Program-made: the position numbers and the translations under genes
Notes under the pieces: generated by a model
Database searches by the model: none
Told to the model about the DNA's origin: nothing
Seen by the model: only the letters and a program-made list of their open reading frames with translations
Shown: positions 1 to 8,403 of the stretch, piece after piece
Position numbering within the stretch: the first letter of the stretch is position 1
Layout of the letters: the number at the start of each line of letters is the position of its first letter
Source of the DNA: Clostridium disporicum
Lineage (GTDB): Bacteria > Bacillota > Clostridia > Clostridiales > Clostridiaceae
Reading direction: 5' to 3'
NCBI RefSeq assembly: GCF_001405015.1
Contig: NZ_CYZX01000013.1
Location: 38,327 to 102,326 of the forward strand
DNA length: 64,000 nt

Positions 1-106
1 TATTATATAAATCTTGTATTATTTAATTAACTATTCTGATTATATAAAGCTTCATTGTCAGCTTTAGAATTTTTTTATTTTTTTATTATAAATCTTTAGT
101 TTTAAT

Positions 107-259
107 CTATTTTTTTATAGTAATGTTGCAATTGCTAGAACATCCTTTACTATGTGGACAGCCTATGCATTTTACACCTTTTTTCTTTTCTTTAACTACC
201 TTAGTAATCGATAATGCTAAAATAAGTATAATTATTAATAATACAATTACATTTCCCAT
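107..259 (-). CDS. FeoB-associated Cys-rich membrane protein
   Basis: A 50-residue ORF. It begins with one hydrophobic helix (MGNVIVLLIIILILALSI), followed by a basic stretch and a Cys-rich tail with CIGCP, GC and NC cysteines. This is the layout of the small FeoB-associated Cys-rich membrane proteins that follow feoB in many Firmicutes. Its ATG lies inside the last codons of feoB (13-nt overlap), with an AAAGGTG ribosome site within feoB, so translation is probably coupled. The family is thought to assist or tune ferrous iron transport, but its biochemical role is not established. Confidence 0.85.
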   Translation of the reverse strand: MGNVIVLLIIILILALSITKVVKEKKKGVKCIGCPHSKGCSSNCNITIKK

Positions 260-2265
260 GCTGCACCTTTATTTTTACCATTGCTAGCAGCTTTTTCACT
301 GCCTTTTTTCATAAGGAATATAATTATAGCTGCTATAACTGCTACTGCTATAAGTCCTGGAACAAATGCAGTTCCAAATGAACCTGTAGTTACTAATGTT
401 CCTATTTGATAAACTAAGAATGAAACAGTATATCCAGTAGCAAATTGGAATCCAATTCCTCCCCATAACCACTTTTTATCTTCCATTTCTGAGTTCATTG
501 CACCAATAGCTGCGAAACAAGGTGGAGTAAATAAATTAAACATTAAGTATGAAAGTGCTGCTACTGAAGTAAGTCCCATAATTTGAGATACTTCTGAAAC
601 TCCTGATACTAAAGCTAATTCTTCAACATCTATAAAGTTAGTTATTGAATATACAACTGCTAAAGTTCCTACAACATTTTCCTTAGCTATAAATCCAGTA
701 ATTGCAGCTGCTGCTAATTGCCATGCTCCAAAACCTAATGGAATTAATATAAATGCAAATGGTGAAGCTATTGTAGCTAATATACTAGTATTCTCTGCAC
801 CTTCTGCAACTAATTGGAATTGCCAATTGAAACTTTGCATTATTTGTATAACTGTATTACAAAGTAATATAATTGTTCCTGCTTTAACTATGAAAGCTTT
901 TCCTCTTTCAAACATTGAAACTGTAGCTCTTTTTATACTTGGAACTTTATATTGAGGTAGCTCCATAATGAAGTATGAACTTGAATTCTTTTCTCCTGTA
1001 ATTCTAACAACTATTAATGCACCTATAATTATTAAGAATATTCCTAAGAAGTACATTAATGTTCCAACCCATGCAGCATCGTTGAAGAATACTCCAGCAA
1101 ATAAAGCAATTACAGGAAGTTTTGCTCCACATGGCATAAATGGAGTTAACATTGCTGTTGTTCTTCTTTGTCTCTCATCTTTTATAGTTCTTGTTGCCAT
1201 TATTCCTGGTATAGCACAACCTGTACCAATAATCATTGGAATAATACTCTTCCCGCTTAATCCTATTTTCTTAAAGAATCTATCCATGATTACAGCTATT
1301 CTAGCCATATATCCACTGTCTTCTAATAATGCTATTAAGAAGAATAAAATCATAATTAATGGTAAAAATCCAATAACTGCTCCTACTCCACCTATAATAC
1401 CATCTAATAGTATTGAGCTTAATAATGGTGATACATTTGCTCCAAGTAAACCTTCTACAAATGCATAAACCTTATCAACCCCTGCAACAAGAATGTCAGC
1501 AAATAATGGTCCTAAATATGTTTGCGATATTGAGAACACCGCCCACATAACTGCTGCAAATATAGGAAGTCCAAGCCATTTATGAGCTAATATTCTATCT
1601 GCCTTGTCCTGAAGTCTTATCTTATCCTCAGTGTTATTTCTTTTCTCAACTTTAGCTACAATTCCTTTAACAAAATCGTATCTCTTCTTATCATTTTCTT
1701 CTACTTCTTTTTTATTTGATAAATCAATACCTTGTCCATCAAAAGGTGCTTTTTGACTATTTCCTTTAACTTCTATAGCTTTCTTTATAAGAGATTCTAT
1801 TCCATTATTATTAGTTGCTATTGAAACAGTCTCAACAATTGAGCATCCTAAAAGCTTTTCTAAAGCTTTGATATCAATTTTAGTTCCTTGCTTTTTATTT
1901 AAATCAGTTTTATTTAATGCAATTACGACTGGTATATCTAACTCTAATAACTGGGTTGTAAAGAATAAACTTCTACTTAAGTTTGTTCCATCAACTATAT
2001 TTATAATAACATTTGGATTTTCATTTTTTATAAAGTCCCTAGTTACATTTTCTTCACTTGTAAATGGCGACATAGAGTATGCCCCTGGAAGATCTATTAT
2101 TTTTATCGAATCCCCATCTTTCATTAGTGATTTTCTTATACTACCTTCTTTTTTATCTACGGTAACTCCTGCCCAGTTACCAACTTTTTCACTTTTCCCA
2201 GTAATAAGATTAAATAAAGTAGTCTTACCACTATTAGGATTTCCTGCTAATGCTATTTTCATCAT
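247..2265 (-). CDS. feoB: Ferrous iron transport protein B
   Basis: A 672-residue GTP-gated Fe(II) importer of the cytoplasmic membrane. The N-terminal G domain shows G1 GNPNSGKTT (residues 8-16), the WAGVTV switch, G3 DLPG near 58 and G4 NKTD near 118. The rest is the polytopic FeoB core with two gate repeats, including the MARIAVIMDRFFKKIGLSGK and GTGCAIPG segments. The length is normal for a short FeoB. feoA lies 20 nt upstream and a small Cys-rich partner overlaps the 3' end, so this is a three-gene feo operon. The upstream promoter carries Fur-like boxes, so iron repression is likely. Two ATGs are adjacent; the second sits better behind the GGGGGT ribosome site. Confidence 0.97.
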   Translation of the reverse strand: MMKIALAGNPNSGKTTLFNLITGKSEKVGNWAGVTVDKKEGSIRKSLMKDGDSIKIIDLPGAYSMSPFTSEENVTRDFIKNENPNVIINIVDGTNLSRSLFFTTQLLELDIPVVIALNKTDLNKKQGTKIDIKALEKLLGCSIVETVSIATNNNGIESLIKKAIEVKGNSQKAPFDGQGIDLSNKKEVEENDKKRYDFVKGIVAKVEKRNNTEDKIRLQDKADRILAHKWLGLPIFAAVMWAVFSISQTYLGPLFADILVAGVDKVYAFVEGLLGANVSPLLSSILLDGIIGGVGAVIGFLPLIMILFFLIALLEDSGYMARIAVIMDRFFKKIGLSGKSIIPMIIGTGCAIPGIMATRTIKDERQRRTTAMLTPFMPCGAKLPVIALFAGVFFNDAAWVGTLMYFLGIFLIIIGALIVVRITGEKNSSSYFIMELPQYKVPSIKRATVSMFERGKAFIVKAGTIILLCNTVIQIMQSFNWQFQLVAEGAENTSILATIASPFAFILIPLGFGAWQLAAAAITGFIAKENVVGTLAVVYSITNFIDVEELALVSGVSEVSQIMGLTSVAALSYLMFNLFTPPCFAAIGAMNSEMEDKKWLWGGIGFQFATGYTVSFLVYQIGTLVTTGSFGTAFVPGLIAVAVIAAIIIFLMKKGSEKAASNGKNKGAAWEM

Positions 2266-2285
2266 TTACCCCCAGATATATTATT

Positions 2286-2576
2286 TTATATATTTTTTAC
2301 ACTTATAGCTGTCGCTAATTGCTTGTCTATGCTGTATCTTCCATCTTTTATCTTGATTACATAAGTATCCCCTAAAATAGAGACTAAAGTAACTATTTCA
2401 CCTTCATAACACCCAAGTGAAAATAGAAATTTTTCCATTTCTTCATCATTACTTTTTATATTTGTAATTACATACTCCCTATTAACTTTCCCTTGGCTTA
2501 GATTTTCTATTGTTGAAATAGCTTTGTCTTTTCCTTTTGATTTTGAAAAAAACATTCTACTTAGTAATCCCTCCAT
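2286..2576 (-). CDS. feoA: Ferrous iron transport protein A
   Basis: A small SH3-like FeoA protein that partners FeoB in Fe(II) uptake. The C-terminal two thirds has the FeoA pattern LGCYEGEIVTLVS...GDTYVIKIKDGRYSIDKQLA. The protein is about 96 residues, slightly longer than typical FeoA (about 75), because of a basic N-terminal extension. The ATG at 2576 is chosen because GGAGG sits eight bases upstream; an in-frame TTG at 2591 lies before that ribosome site and is rejected. It is the first gene of the feo operon. Confidence 0.93.
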   Translation of the reverse strand: MEGLLSRMFFSKSKGKDKAISTIENLSQGKVNREYVITNIKSNDEEMEKFLFSLGCYEGEIVTLVSILGDTYVIKIKDGRYSIDKQLATAISVKNI

Positions 2577-2605
2577 GGTTATATCCTCCAAAATTTTTAC
2601 TTAAT

Positions 2606-2679
2606 TGATAATAAATATCATTTTCTATTATTATACTAATTAGTTATTTATTTGTCAATACAAATGATAATCTTTTTCA
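2606..2679 (-). promoter_or_regulatory. feo promoter with two Fur-like boxes
   Basis: On the minus strand, a -35 TTGACA (2653-2658) and a -10 TATAAT (2630-2635) are separated by exactly 17 bases: full consensus. A 15-bp near-perfect 7-1-7 palindrome, TGATAATAAATATCA (2606-2620), covers the expected transcription start. A second, weaker match (2665-2679, TGATAAT then a degenerate half) lies just upstream of the -35. Both resemble the Fur consensus TGATAATNATTATCA. Repression by Fur-Fe(II) is inferred. Confidence 0.8.
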
Positions 2680-2791
2680 ATAAATATAAAATATCTTACT
2701 CTTAAATTTTTATGAAATAAAAAAACACATCAATTTTAAAAAATAAAAAATCAATGCGTTTATATTTGTATTACGTATTTTTATACTATAT

Positions 2792-2830
2792 AAAAATACA
2801 CTTACAATATAAATCGTAAGTGCATCTTTT
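2792..2830 (-). terminator. Terminator of the orphan sensor kinase gene
   Basis: The inverted repeat CACTTAC (2799-2805) / GTAAGTG (2816-2822) is followed on the minus strand by TATTTTTATA. It lies just beyond the stop of the kinase gene. Confidence 0.6.
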
Positions 2831-2836
2831 TACTAA

Positions 2837-4843
2837 TTATTTTAATACATCTGCCATCTCTGTACTAATTGCTGTACTTATCGCTTTATTTATATTTTCA
2901 TTAAAAATTATGTTATTAGCTTTATCATCGTATATTGCAGGTAAAAATACTCTAACAGTAGTACTTTTTTCTAATTGGCTTTCTACTTCTATTTTTCCAT
3001 CATGCAATTCTACTAATTCTTTTGCTATACTAAGCCCTATTCCACTACCTTCATTAACACGTGATAATGAATTATCTACTTGATAAAATCTATAAAAAAT
3101 AGTTTCTAACTTTTCTTTTGGAATGCCAATACCTGTATCTATTATCTCTATAATGATGTAGTTATTATCATTTTTTACATTCGTATAGATTGTCCCTCCA
3201 TCAGGTGTGAATTTTATAGCATTAGATAATATATTTAATACAATTCTTTGAATTATTTCTATATCTACTGATACAACTATCTCTTCTTCATAAGTATCAA
3301 AAATCATGTTAATATTTTTCTTACTAGCATAGTCAATAGTTTCAGTAAATATAGCTTCTACTATTTCAACAATATTTACATTTTTCTTATTTAATTTAAT
3401 AACCCCAGATTCTATTTCTTTAACATCTATAATATTATTAGCTAGTTTTAATAATCTATAAGCATTTTGATTAATAATATTAAGCTTCTCTTCTAGATAC
3501 TTATTATCCAATTCATTATAGCCTTTATTTAACTGCATCTTAACCAGACTTATACCTGATAGAATAATATTAATAGGAGTTCTTAATTCATGACTAATAT
3601 TAACAATAAAATCTGTTTGCATCTTTTCTCGTGCAATCTCTATTTCTCTTTCTCGTTCTTTCTTCTTAATTCTTTTTATCATACTTATTATTTTATGTAC
3701 TAAAAATACTATTAAAATAAATATGCAAATTAATACAACACAAATAACTTTTTTTATACAACTTGGTAGAAGTAATTGGTAAAATGCTTTATCTATTATT
3801 ATACATTTTCTAGGTATATTCCTTATATTTATATTATACTTATATATTTCATCATATTTTAAAATCCATTTTGGATCTGGTGCAAAAGTGCTTTCTATAT
3901 CCGATACATCCTCACCTTCAACCATTCGCTTAACTCTATCAAAAATTTCCTTACCCTGTAATTGCCCAATATCCATACAACCACCTAAAATATCAGCATA
4001 AATATAAGTAGGATCATTTGTATAAATTGGCCAAGGTAAATATTCTTTTATAATCTCAACAGATCTCTTAGGGTCTAGGAATGCCCCAGTATCTTTATAT
4101 TGAAATTCTCCTCCTAAAAGAATAACTTCTTTCTTATCATCATTGTCCTTAGTAGACTGATATTCTTTTAATTTTATTTCAATATCTTCTATGTAATCAC
4201 TTTGGATAATATTAAGCTCTATCTCATTTCCTAAATGCTCAGTAACTATATTAGTAGACTTTCCAATAAGATTATTTCCAAAACCTGAGCTCTCAGTTAT
4301 AATATTAATACAATCAATAGTATCATCCATTTGTAATATTAAATTAAAGCCCTCTAGGGTAACATCTCTTTGATAAATACCTGTTATGTACTTCTTTTGT
4401 TCCTCTGTAAATGAAATATTTGAGTCAACACCACTAAATACTAAAGGAACGTGATATAGTTCACTATATTCATTTGTTATCTGTGGTGATATTACAGAAA
4501 AGGCTTCATCATCGATAGTATATATTGCATCAATACTTCCTTTAGGATATTTCATTTCAATAAATTCTAGAAAACTTGCAATATACTTTTCATCATTTCT
4601 ACTTCTAAAATCAAAATATTCCACTTTTATATTAATTTCATTTTGATTATAAGCTTCAGCAGCCTCTCTAAAGCCTTCAATTACATAAGATTCCCAATGA
4701 TGTCCTATATGATAAGAATTAATAATTAGAACGTTAAATGCTGATGCACATTTTTCTGTTTCTGCCAAAGTTATACTTGAACTACACATAAAAACAACAA
4801 AAATAATCAGTAGTACTTCTAAAATTTTCTTACCCTTTTTCAT
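2837..4843 (-). CDS. Sensor histidine kinase with ABC-type substrate-binding sensor domain
   Basis: A 668-residue membrane kinase. It has a signal peptide or anchor (residues 1-27) and a long extracytoplasmic region resembling the ABC substrate-binding family PF04392 (SYHIGHHWESYVIEGFREA, PLVFSGVDSN, PIYTNDPTYIYADILGGC). A transmembrane helix follows near 365-385, then a cytoplasmic kinase: HisKA H-box NISHELRTP (His about 418), N-box NILSNAIKFTPDGG, G1 DTGIGIP and G2 GSGIGLSIAKELVELHDG. It should autophosphorylate in response to a small extracellular ligand. There is no receiver domain and no adjacent response regulator, so the output partner is elsewhere. Direct repeats upstream (4895-4930) may be a regulator site. 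Confidence 0.9.
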   Translation of the reverse strand: MKKGKKILEVLLIIFVVFMCSSSITLAETEKCASAFNVLIINSYHIGHHWESYVIEGFREAAEAYNQNEINIKVEYFDFRSRNDEKYIASFLEFIEMKYPKGSIDAIYTIDDEAFSVISPQITNEYSELYHVPLVFSGVDSNISFTEEQKKYITGIYQRDVTLEGFNLILQMDDTIDCINIITESSGFGNNLIGKSTNIVTEHLGNEIELNIIQSDYIEDIEIKLKEYQSTKDNDDKKEVILLGGEFQYKDTGAFLDPKRSVEIIKEYLPWPIYTNDPTYIYADILGGCMDIGQLQGKEIFDRVKRMVEGEDVSDIESTFAPDPKWILKYDEIYKYNINIRNIPRKCIIIDKAFYQLLLPSCIKKVICVVLICIFILIVFLVHKIISMIKRIKKKEREREIEIAREKMQTDFIVNISHELRTPINIILSGISLVKMQLNKGYNELDNKYLEEKLNIINQNAYRLLKLANNIIDVKEIESGVIKLNKKNVNIVEIVEAIFTETIDYASKKNINMIFDTYEEEIVVSVDIEIIQRIVLNILSNAIKFTPDGGTIYTNVKNDNNYIIIEIIDTGIGIPKEKLETIFYRFYQVDNSLSRVNEGSGIGLSIAKELVELHDGKIEVESQLEKSTTVRVFLPAIYDDKANNIIFNENINKAISTAISTEMADVLK

Positions 4844-4894
4844 AAAGTCTAACTCCCTCTTAGTATTTAAAATACAAAATTATTACAATATAAC

Positions 4895-4930
4895 CCATTT
4901 TTCACACAACAATTCTAATCCATTTTTCAC
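4895..4930 (-). promoter_or_regulatory. Direct repeats upstream of the sensor kinase
   Basis: Two identical 11-mers CCATTTTTCAC (4895-4905 and 4920-4930) occur 25 bp apart, just upstream of a weak TATATT-like -10 on the minus strand. The arrangement fits a tandem activator site, but this is inference. Confidence 0.3.
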
Positions 4931-5050
4931 CAAAATTCAACCACTTTTTTTCCCATTATTTTGCTTTTATTAAAAGAAAATATGCTTTAATTTAATTAAT
5001 TTGAATCAAATGAATTTACTACTAAATTATTTTACAAAAAAAGAATGAGC

Positions 5051-5527
5051 TTAAATCTCATTCCATTCTTTGCAGACATCAACCCATGAATCATAATTTG
5101 AATATTTCTCAATTTCAGGAATAGTAAGTTCAATTGCACTATTACTACTTCCACAAGCAGGAAACACTGTATTGAACCTCTTTAATGATTCATCTAAATA
5201 TACATTAATTCCTTCATTTATAGCAAATGGGCATACCCCTCCAACTCCATGTCCTACTAATTCAACCACTTCCTCTACTGGAATCATCTTCGCCTTTGTT
5301 GAGAATTTCTGCTTATATTTTTTATTATCTATCTTAGCATCACCTGCTACCACTATTAAAATTACAGAATCATTTACTATAAATGAAAGTGTCTTAGCTA
5401 TCCTTTTAGGCTCACAATGAAGAGCCTTTGCTGCTAGTTCTACTGTTGCACTTGATACATCAAATTCTTGAATTTTATCTTCTATTCCGTATTTTTTAAA
5501 ATATTCTCTTACCTTTTCTATTGCCAT
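5051..5527 (-). CDS. YbaK/EbsC-type aminoacyl-tRNA deacylase
   Basis: A 158-residue single-domain protein of the YbaK/ProX family, which hydrolyses mischarged aminoacyl-tRNAs such as Cys-tRNAPro or Ala-tRNAPro in trans. The sequence shows the family core: AAKALHCEPKRIAKTLSFIV, a conserved lysine region KYKQKFSTKAKMIP, the GHGVGGVCPFAI loop and CGSSNSAIELTIPEIEKYS. It is a stand-alone gene with no ProRS in the window. Which tRNA it edits cannot be told from sequence alone. Confidence 0.88.
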   Translation of the reverse strand: MAIEKVREYFKKYGIEDKIQEFDVSSATVELAAKALHCEPKRIAKTLSFIVNDSVILIVVAGDAKIDNKKYKQKFSTKAKMIPVEEVVELVGHGVGGVCPFAINEGINVYLDESLKRFNTVFPACGSSNSAIELTIPEIEKYSNYDSWVDVCKEWNEI

Positions 5528-5630
5528 AATTACTACCTCTCTTTTTCTAAATTCTACATAGTAACTATATTATCCAAATTACCCCACTATTAACCCTTAA
5601 CTATAAATGATATTTTTTTAATAAAAAGTG

Positions 5631-5659
5631 TTGACCTTTTTTAAAAAATAATTTATTAT
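5631..5659 (+). promoter_or_regulatory. Promoter of the tRNA-Val/tRNA-Gly unit
   Basis: A -35 TTGACC (5631-5636) and a -10 TATTAT (5654-5659) have a 17-bp spacer and lie about 35 bp before the first tRNA. Confidence 0.65.
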
Positions 5660-5693
5660 ATTTATTGTCAACGAGACAACTATAAAACAACTT

Positions 5694-5769
5694 GGAAGCA
5701 TAGCTCAGCTGGGAGAGCATCTGCCTTACAAGCAGAGGGTCACAGGTTCGATCCCTGTTGTTTCCACCA
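5694..5769 (+). tRNA. tRNA-Val (anticodon TAC)
   Basis: A complete 76-nt cloverleaf. The acceptor stem GGAAGCA pairs with TGTTTCC (one G-U), the anticodon arm is TCTGC-CTTACAA-GCAGA, the T-loop is GGTTCGATCC, and CCA is encoded at 5767-5769. The anticodon TAC reads valine codons. Confidence 0.95.
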
Positions 5770-5775
5770 TAATAT

Positions 5776-5849
5776 GCGGGTATCGTATATCGGTAATACT
5801 CCAGCCTTCCAAGCTGGAAAGGTGGGTTCGATTCCCACTACCCGCTCCA
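5776..5849 (+). tRNA. tRNA-Gly (anticodon TCC)
   Basis: A complete 74-nt cloverleaf. The acceptor GCGGGTA pairs with TACCCGC, the anticodon arm is CCAGC-CTTCCAA-GCTGG, the T-loop is GGTTCGATTCC, and CCA is encoded at the end. It lies 6 nt after tRNA-Val and is co-transcribed. Confidence 0.95.
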
Positions 5850-5850
5850 T

Positions 5851-5885
5851 AAAAAAGCAACTGTTAATCAGTTGCTTTTTATTTT
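5851..5885 (+). terminator. Terminator of the tRNA unit
   Basis: The stem AGCAACTG (5856-5863) / CAGTTGCT (5869-5876) is followed by TTTTATTTTAT. Confidence 0.85.
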
Positions 5886-5992
5886 ATATAAAATTTTATT
5901 TAGCATCAATCTCCTATATCCTAAGCAATATATTCATTTTATAAAAACCATTCTATCTTTAAAGTAGAACTAACTTTATATTAATTTTCAAT

Positions 5993-7378
5993 TTATAAAC
6001 CCTCAGCTTTTGAAAGTTTATTGCTACCAATTGCTCTAAACTCAACATATATCATAATAATAGATACTACACCTGCTATTAAATCAGCAATAGGTCCTGA
6101 ATACATTATTCCATCAATTCCTATAAATAAAGGCAAAATCACTATTAATGGCAACAAAAATAATATTTGTCTTGTTAGTGAAAGAAATATACCTTTCTTT
6201 GGCTTACCTATAGCTGTAAAAAAATTAGATGATATAGGTTGGAAACAATTTAAAAAGGTAAATAATAAAAATATCCTAAAATATTTTACCGCAAAGGTAT
6301 AGTAAGCTTCTGATCCTGAACCAAATATAGAAACAATCTGTCTTGGTAGAAACTGAAATACTAAAAATGCTATTATTGAGACTATAACGCCATAACTTAT
6401 AGCTGTTAAATACGCCTTCTTTACTCTATCAAATTTTCTTGCTCCATAGTTAAAGCTTACTATAGGTTGTAATCCTTGTGAAAGTCCTATTACTATTGAC
6501 ATATATATTTGATTTACCTTTGTAATTATACCTGCACATGCTAGTGGTATTGATTCACCGTATACAGATAAAGCACCATAATATGTTAATGATTTATTCA
6601 TTACTATCTGTACTATCATCATAGCAAGCTGGTTAAAGCAAGGTGCAGCTCCTAAGGAAATTATTCTTTTTACAAACTTCCATCTAGGTATTAAATGTTT
6701 CTTATATAATCTTCCTGTTTTATAATTAAACATATATCTTAAAGCTAGCCCTGCTCCAAAAATCTGACCAATTATAGTAGCTAATCCTGCTCCTGCCATC
6801 CCCATATTTAATCCAAAAATAAATATAGGGTCTAAAATTACATTTATTATGGCTCCTGATAAATTGCATAGCATACTGTATTTAGGACTACCATCTGCCC
6901 TTATTAAATGTCCTCCACCTGTAGCAAATATTAAAAATGGAAATCCTATTGCAGTTATTCTTGTATAACTCTTAGCATAACCTAATACATTTTCAGGTGA
7001 TCCAAAAAACACGAGCATTGGCTCTAAAAATATTTGAATTATAATACACAAAACTACTCCTGAAGTAAAAAGTAATAGTGCAGAATTTCCAACAAAATAA
7101 AGTGCCTTATCCTTATTTCCTTCTCCTAATGTAAGATTAAAAGCTGATGCAGCACCTATACCTAATAGTAATGCAATTGCTATGCATGACGTAGTAAGTG
7201 GAAATGTTATATTAGTAGCTGCATTACCAAGTTCACCGACACTTCTTCCAATAAAAAACTGGTCAACAATATTGTATAATGCACTTACTAGCATAGCTAT
7301 TATACTTGGAACTGCAAAAGCTCTTAATAATCTACTTATAGATTCCGTTCCTAAATTATTTCTTTTTTTATTTCCCAT
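5993..7378 (-). CDS. MATE family efflux transporter (first)
   Basis: A 461-residue polytopic membrane protein with about 12 hydrophobic helices in two related halves: NIVDQFFIGRSVGELGNAATNITFPL in the first, GLSQGLQPIVSFNYGARKFDRVKKA in the second. These are signatures of the NorM/DinF-type MATE family, which exports cationic drugs or metabolites in exchange for Na+ or H+. It is a monocistronic gene with a good ribosome site. A strong hairpin at 7536-7568 separates it from the upstream genes. The substrate is unknown. A second MATE gene is at 40954. Confidence 0.93.
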   Translation of the reverse strand: MGNKKRNNLGTESISRLLRAFAVPSIIAMLVSALYNIVDQFFIGRSVGELGNAATNITFPLTTSCIAIALLLGIGAASAFNLTLGEGNKDKALYFVGNSALLLFTSGVVLCIIIQIFLEPMLVFFGSPENVLGYAKSYTRITAIGFPFLIFATGGGHLIRADGSPKYSMLCNLSGAIINVILDPIFIFGLNMGMAGAGLATIIGQIFGAGLALRYMFNYKTGRLYKKHLIPRWKFVKRIISLGAAPCFNQLAMMIVQIVMNKSLTYYGALSVYGESIPLACAGIITKVNQIYMSIVIGLSQGLQPIVSFNYGARKFDRVKKAYLTAISYGVIVSIIAFLVFQFLPRQIVSIFGSGSEAYYTFAVKYFRIFLLFTFLNCFQPISSNFFTAIGKPKKGIFLSLTRQILFLLPLIVILPLFIGIDGIMYSGPIADLIAGVVSIIMIYVEFRAIGSNKLSKAEGL

Positions 7379-7717
7379 CTCTCTCTCCTCTTCTTTTGTC
7401 TTTATTATATATTCTTTCTAAAAATATATTTTTAATGACCCTCATTTTCTCGATAAATGCTTTTACGCCTACTTATCATCTATCATTATACCATTTAATC
7501 ATCAAATTAACATTTATTAACTATTTAGCTAAAAGTTAAGGACACAATCAGTAAAATTGTGTCCTTAAACTTTATTTTGTTACTTATAATTTATTAACTT
7601 TTATATTTAAAATGTTCCTTCTACACTACTTCCATAAATACTTTTACAATTACAGAATCAAATTGACTACCTGAGAATCTTTGAATATTCTCAAATATAG
7701 TAATAAGCAAATATCTA
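7379..7717. other. Intergenic stretch before the first MATE gene
   Basis: It holds the 13-bp-stem terminator at 7536-7568 and AT-rich sequence that must contain the MATE promoter. No further gene or motif was recognised. Confidence 0.6.
7536..7568 (-). terminator. Terminator of the amidohydrolase-regulator unit
   Basis: A perfect 13-bp stem (7536-7548 with 7556-7568) has a 7-nt loop. The minus-strand tail is AACTTTTAG; the plus side is also T-rich. Confidence 0.75.
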
Positions 7718-8368
7718 TTATGTAATTATAATCTCATCTTTATTATCCTTATATTTAACTATTTCTCCATTAAAAACTCTCTCGCAATCTGTTGCATTAC
7801 ATATATTATCTATTAATATCAATTTATACTTGTCATCATAACAATATAAATATAAACCTTCTTTTTTTAATACATACGAAATCGGAAACACTTCTATATT
7901 TTTTTCTTTAATCTCTAATTTCACATATGTTTTTTTATCTAAAGCTTTATCTATAATCTTACAAACTTCATTATTAATAACTCTATTTCTATCATCTAGG
8001 TCTACTATAAATCTATCCTCTAATTTATCTAGTATCTCTGTGCATTTATCATAATTAATAAGTTTAAATTTATCAATAAGATCTGATTTTTTTAAATCGT
8101 CTATTACTTGTTCAGAAATATATAATGATAATATTAAGTCTCTATAATCATTTTCTGTTAATACATATTTAGCTATTATATAGTTTTTGTCTAATTCAAT
8201 TCCACCATTAACTCCTCTATATGAGATTATAGGAATACCTAAAACAGATAGTTTATCTAAGTCTCTTTGTATAGTTTTTTGTGATACGTTAAATCTATTA
8301 GCTAATTCTTTAATTGTAGTTTTAGAGTTACATTTTAATAAATAAAATAGTATTTCTAATAATCTCAT
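7718..8368 (-). CDS. HTH/WYL-type transcriptional regulator
   Basis: A 216-residue regulator. The N-terminal winged helix-turn-helix (HTH_11/DeoR type) reads TIKELANRFNVSQKTIQRDLDKLSVLGIPIISYRGVNGGIEL. The C-terminal part resembles a short WYL sensor domain (VFPISYVLKKEGLYLYCYDDKYKLILIDNI). YafY-family proteins usually have about 300 residues, so this is a compact version. The gene follows the M20 amidohydrolase by 35 nt on the same strand and may control it. The ligand is unknown. Confidence 0.8.
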   Translation of the reverse strand: MRLLEILFYLLKCNSKTTIKELANRFNVSQKTIQRDLDKLSVLGIPIISYRGVNGGIELDKNYIIAKYVLTENDYRDLILSLYISEQVIDDLKKSDLIDKFKLINYDKCTEILDKLEDRFIVDLDDRNRVINNEVCKIIDKALDKKTYVKLEIKEKNIEVFPISYVLKKEGLYLYCYDDKYKLILIDNICNATDCERVFNGEIVKYKDNKDEIIIT

Positions 8369-8403
8369 ATCTAGCTCCTTATAATTTATAAAATTATTAT
8401 CAA

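Noticed and set aside
968..2308. Plus-strand ORFs opposite feoB
   Set aside because: They are antisense shadows of a well-supported feoB gene, with no ribosome sites.
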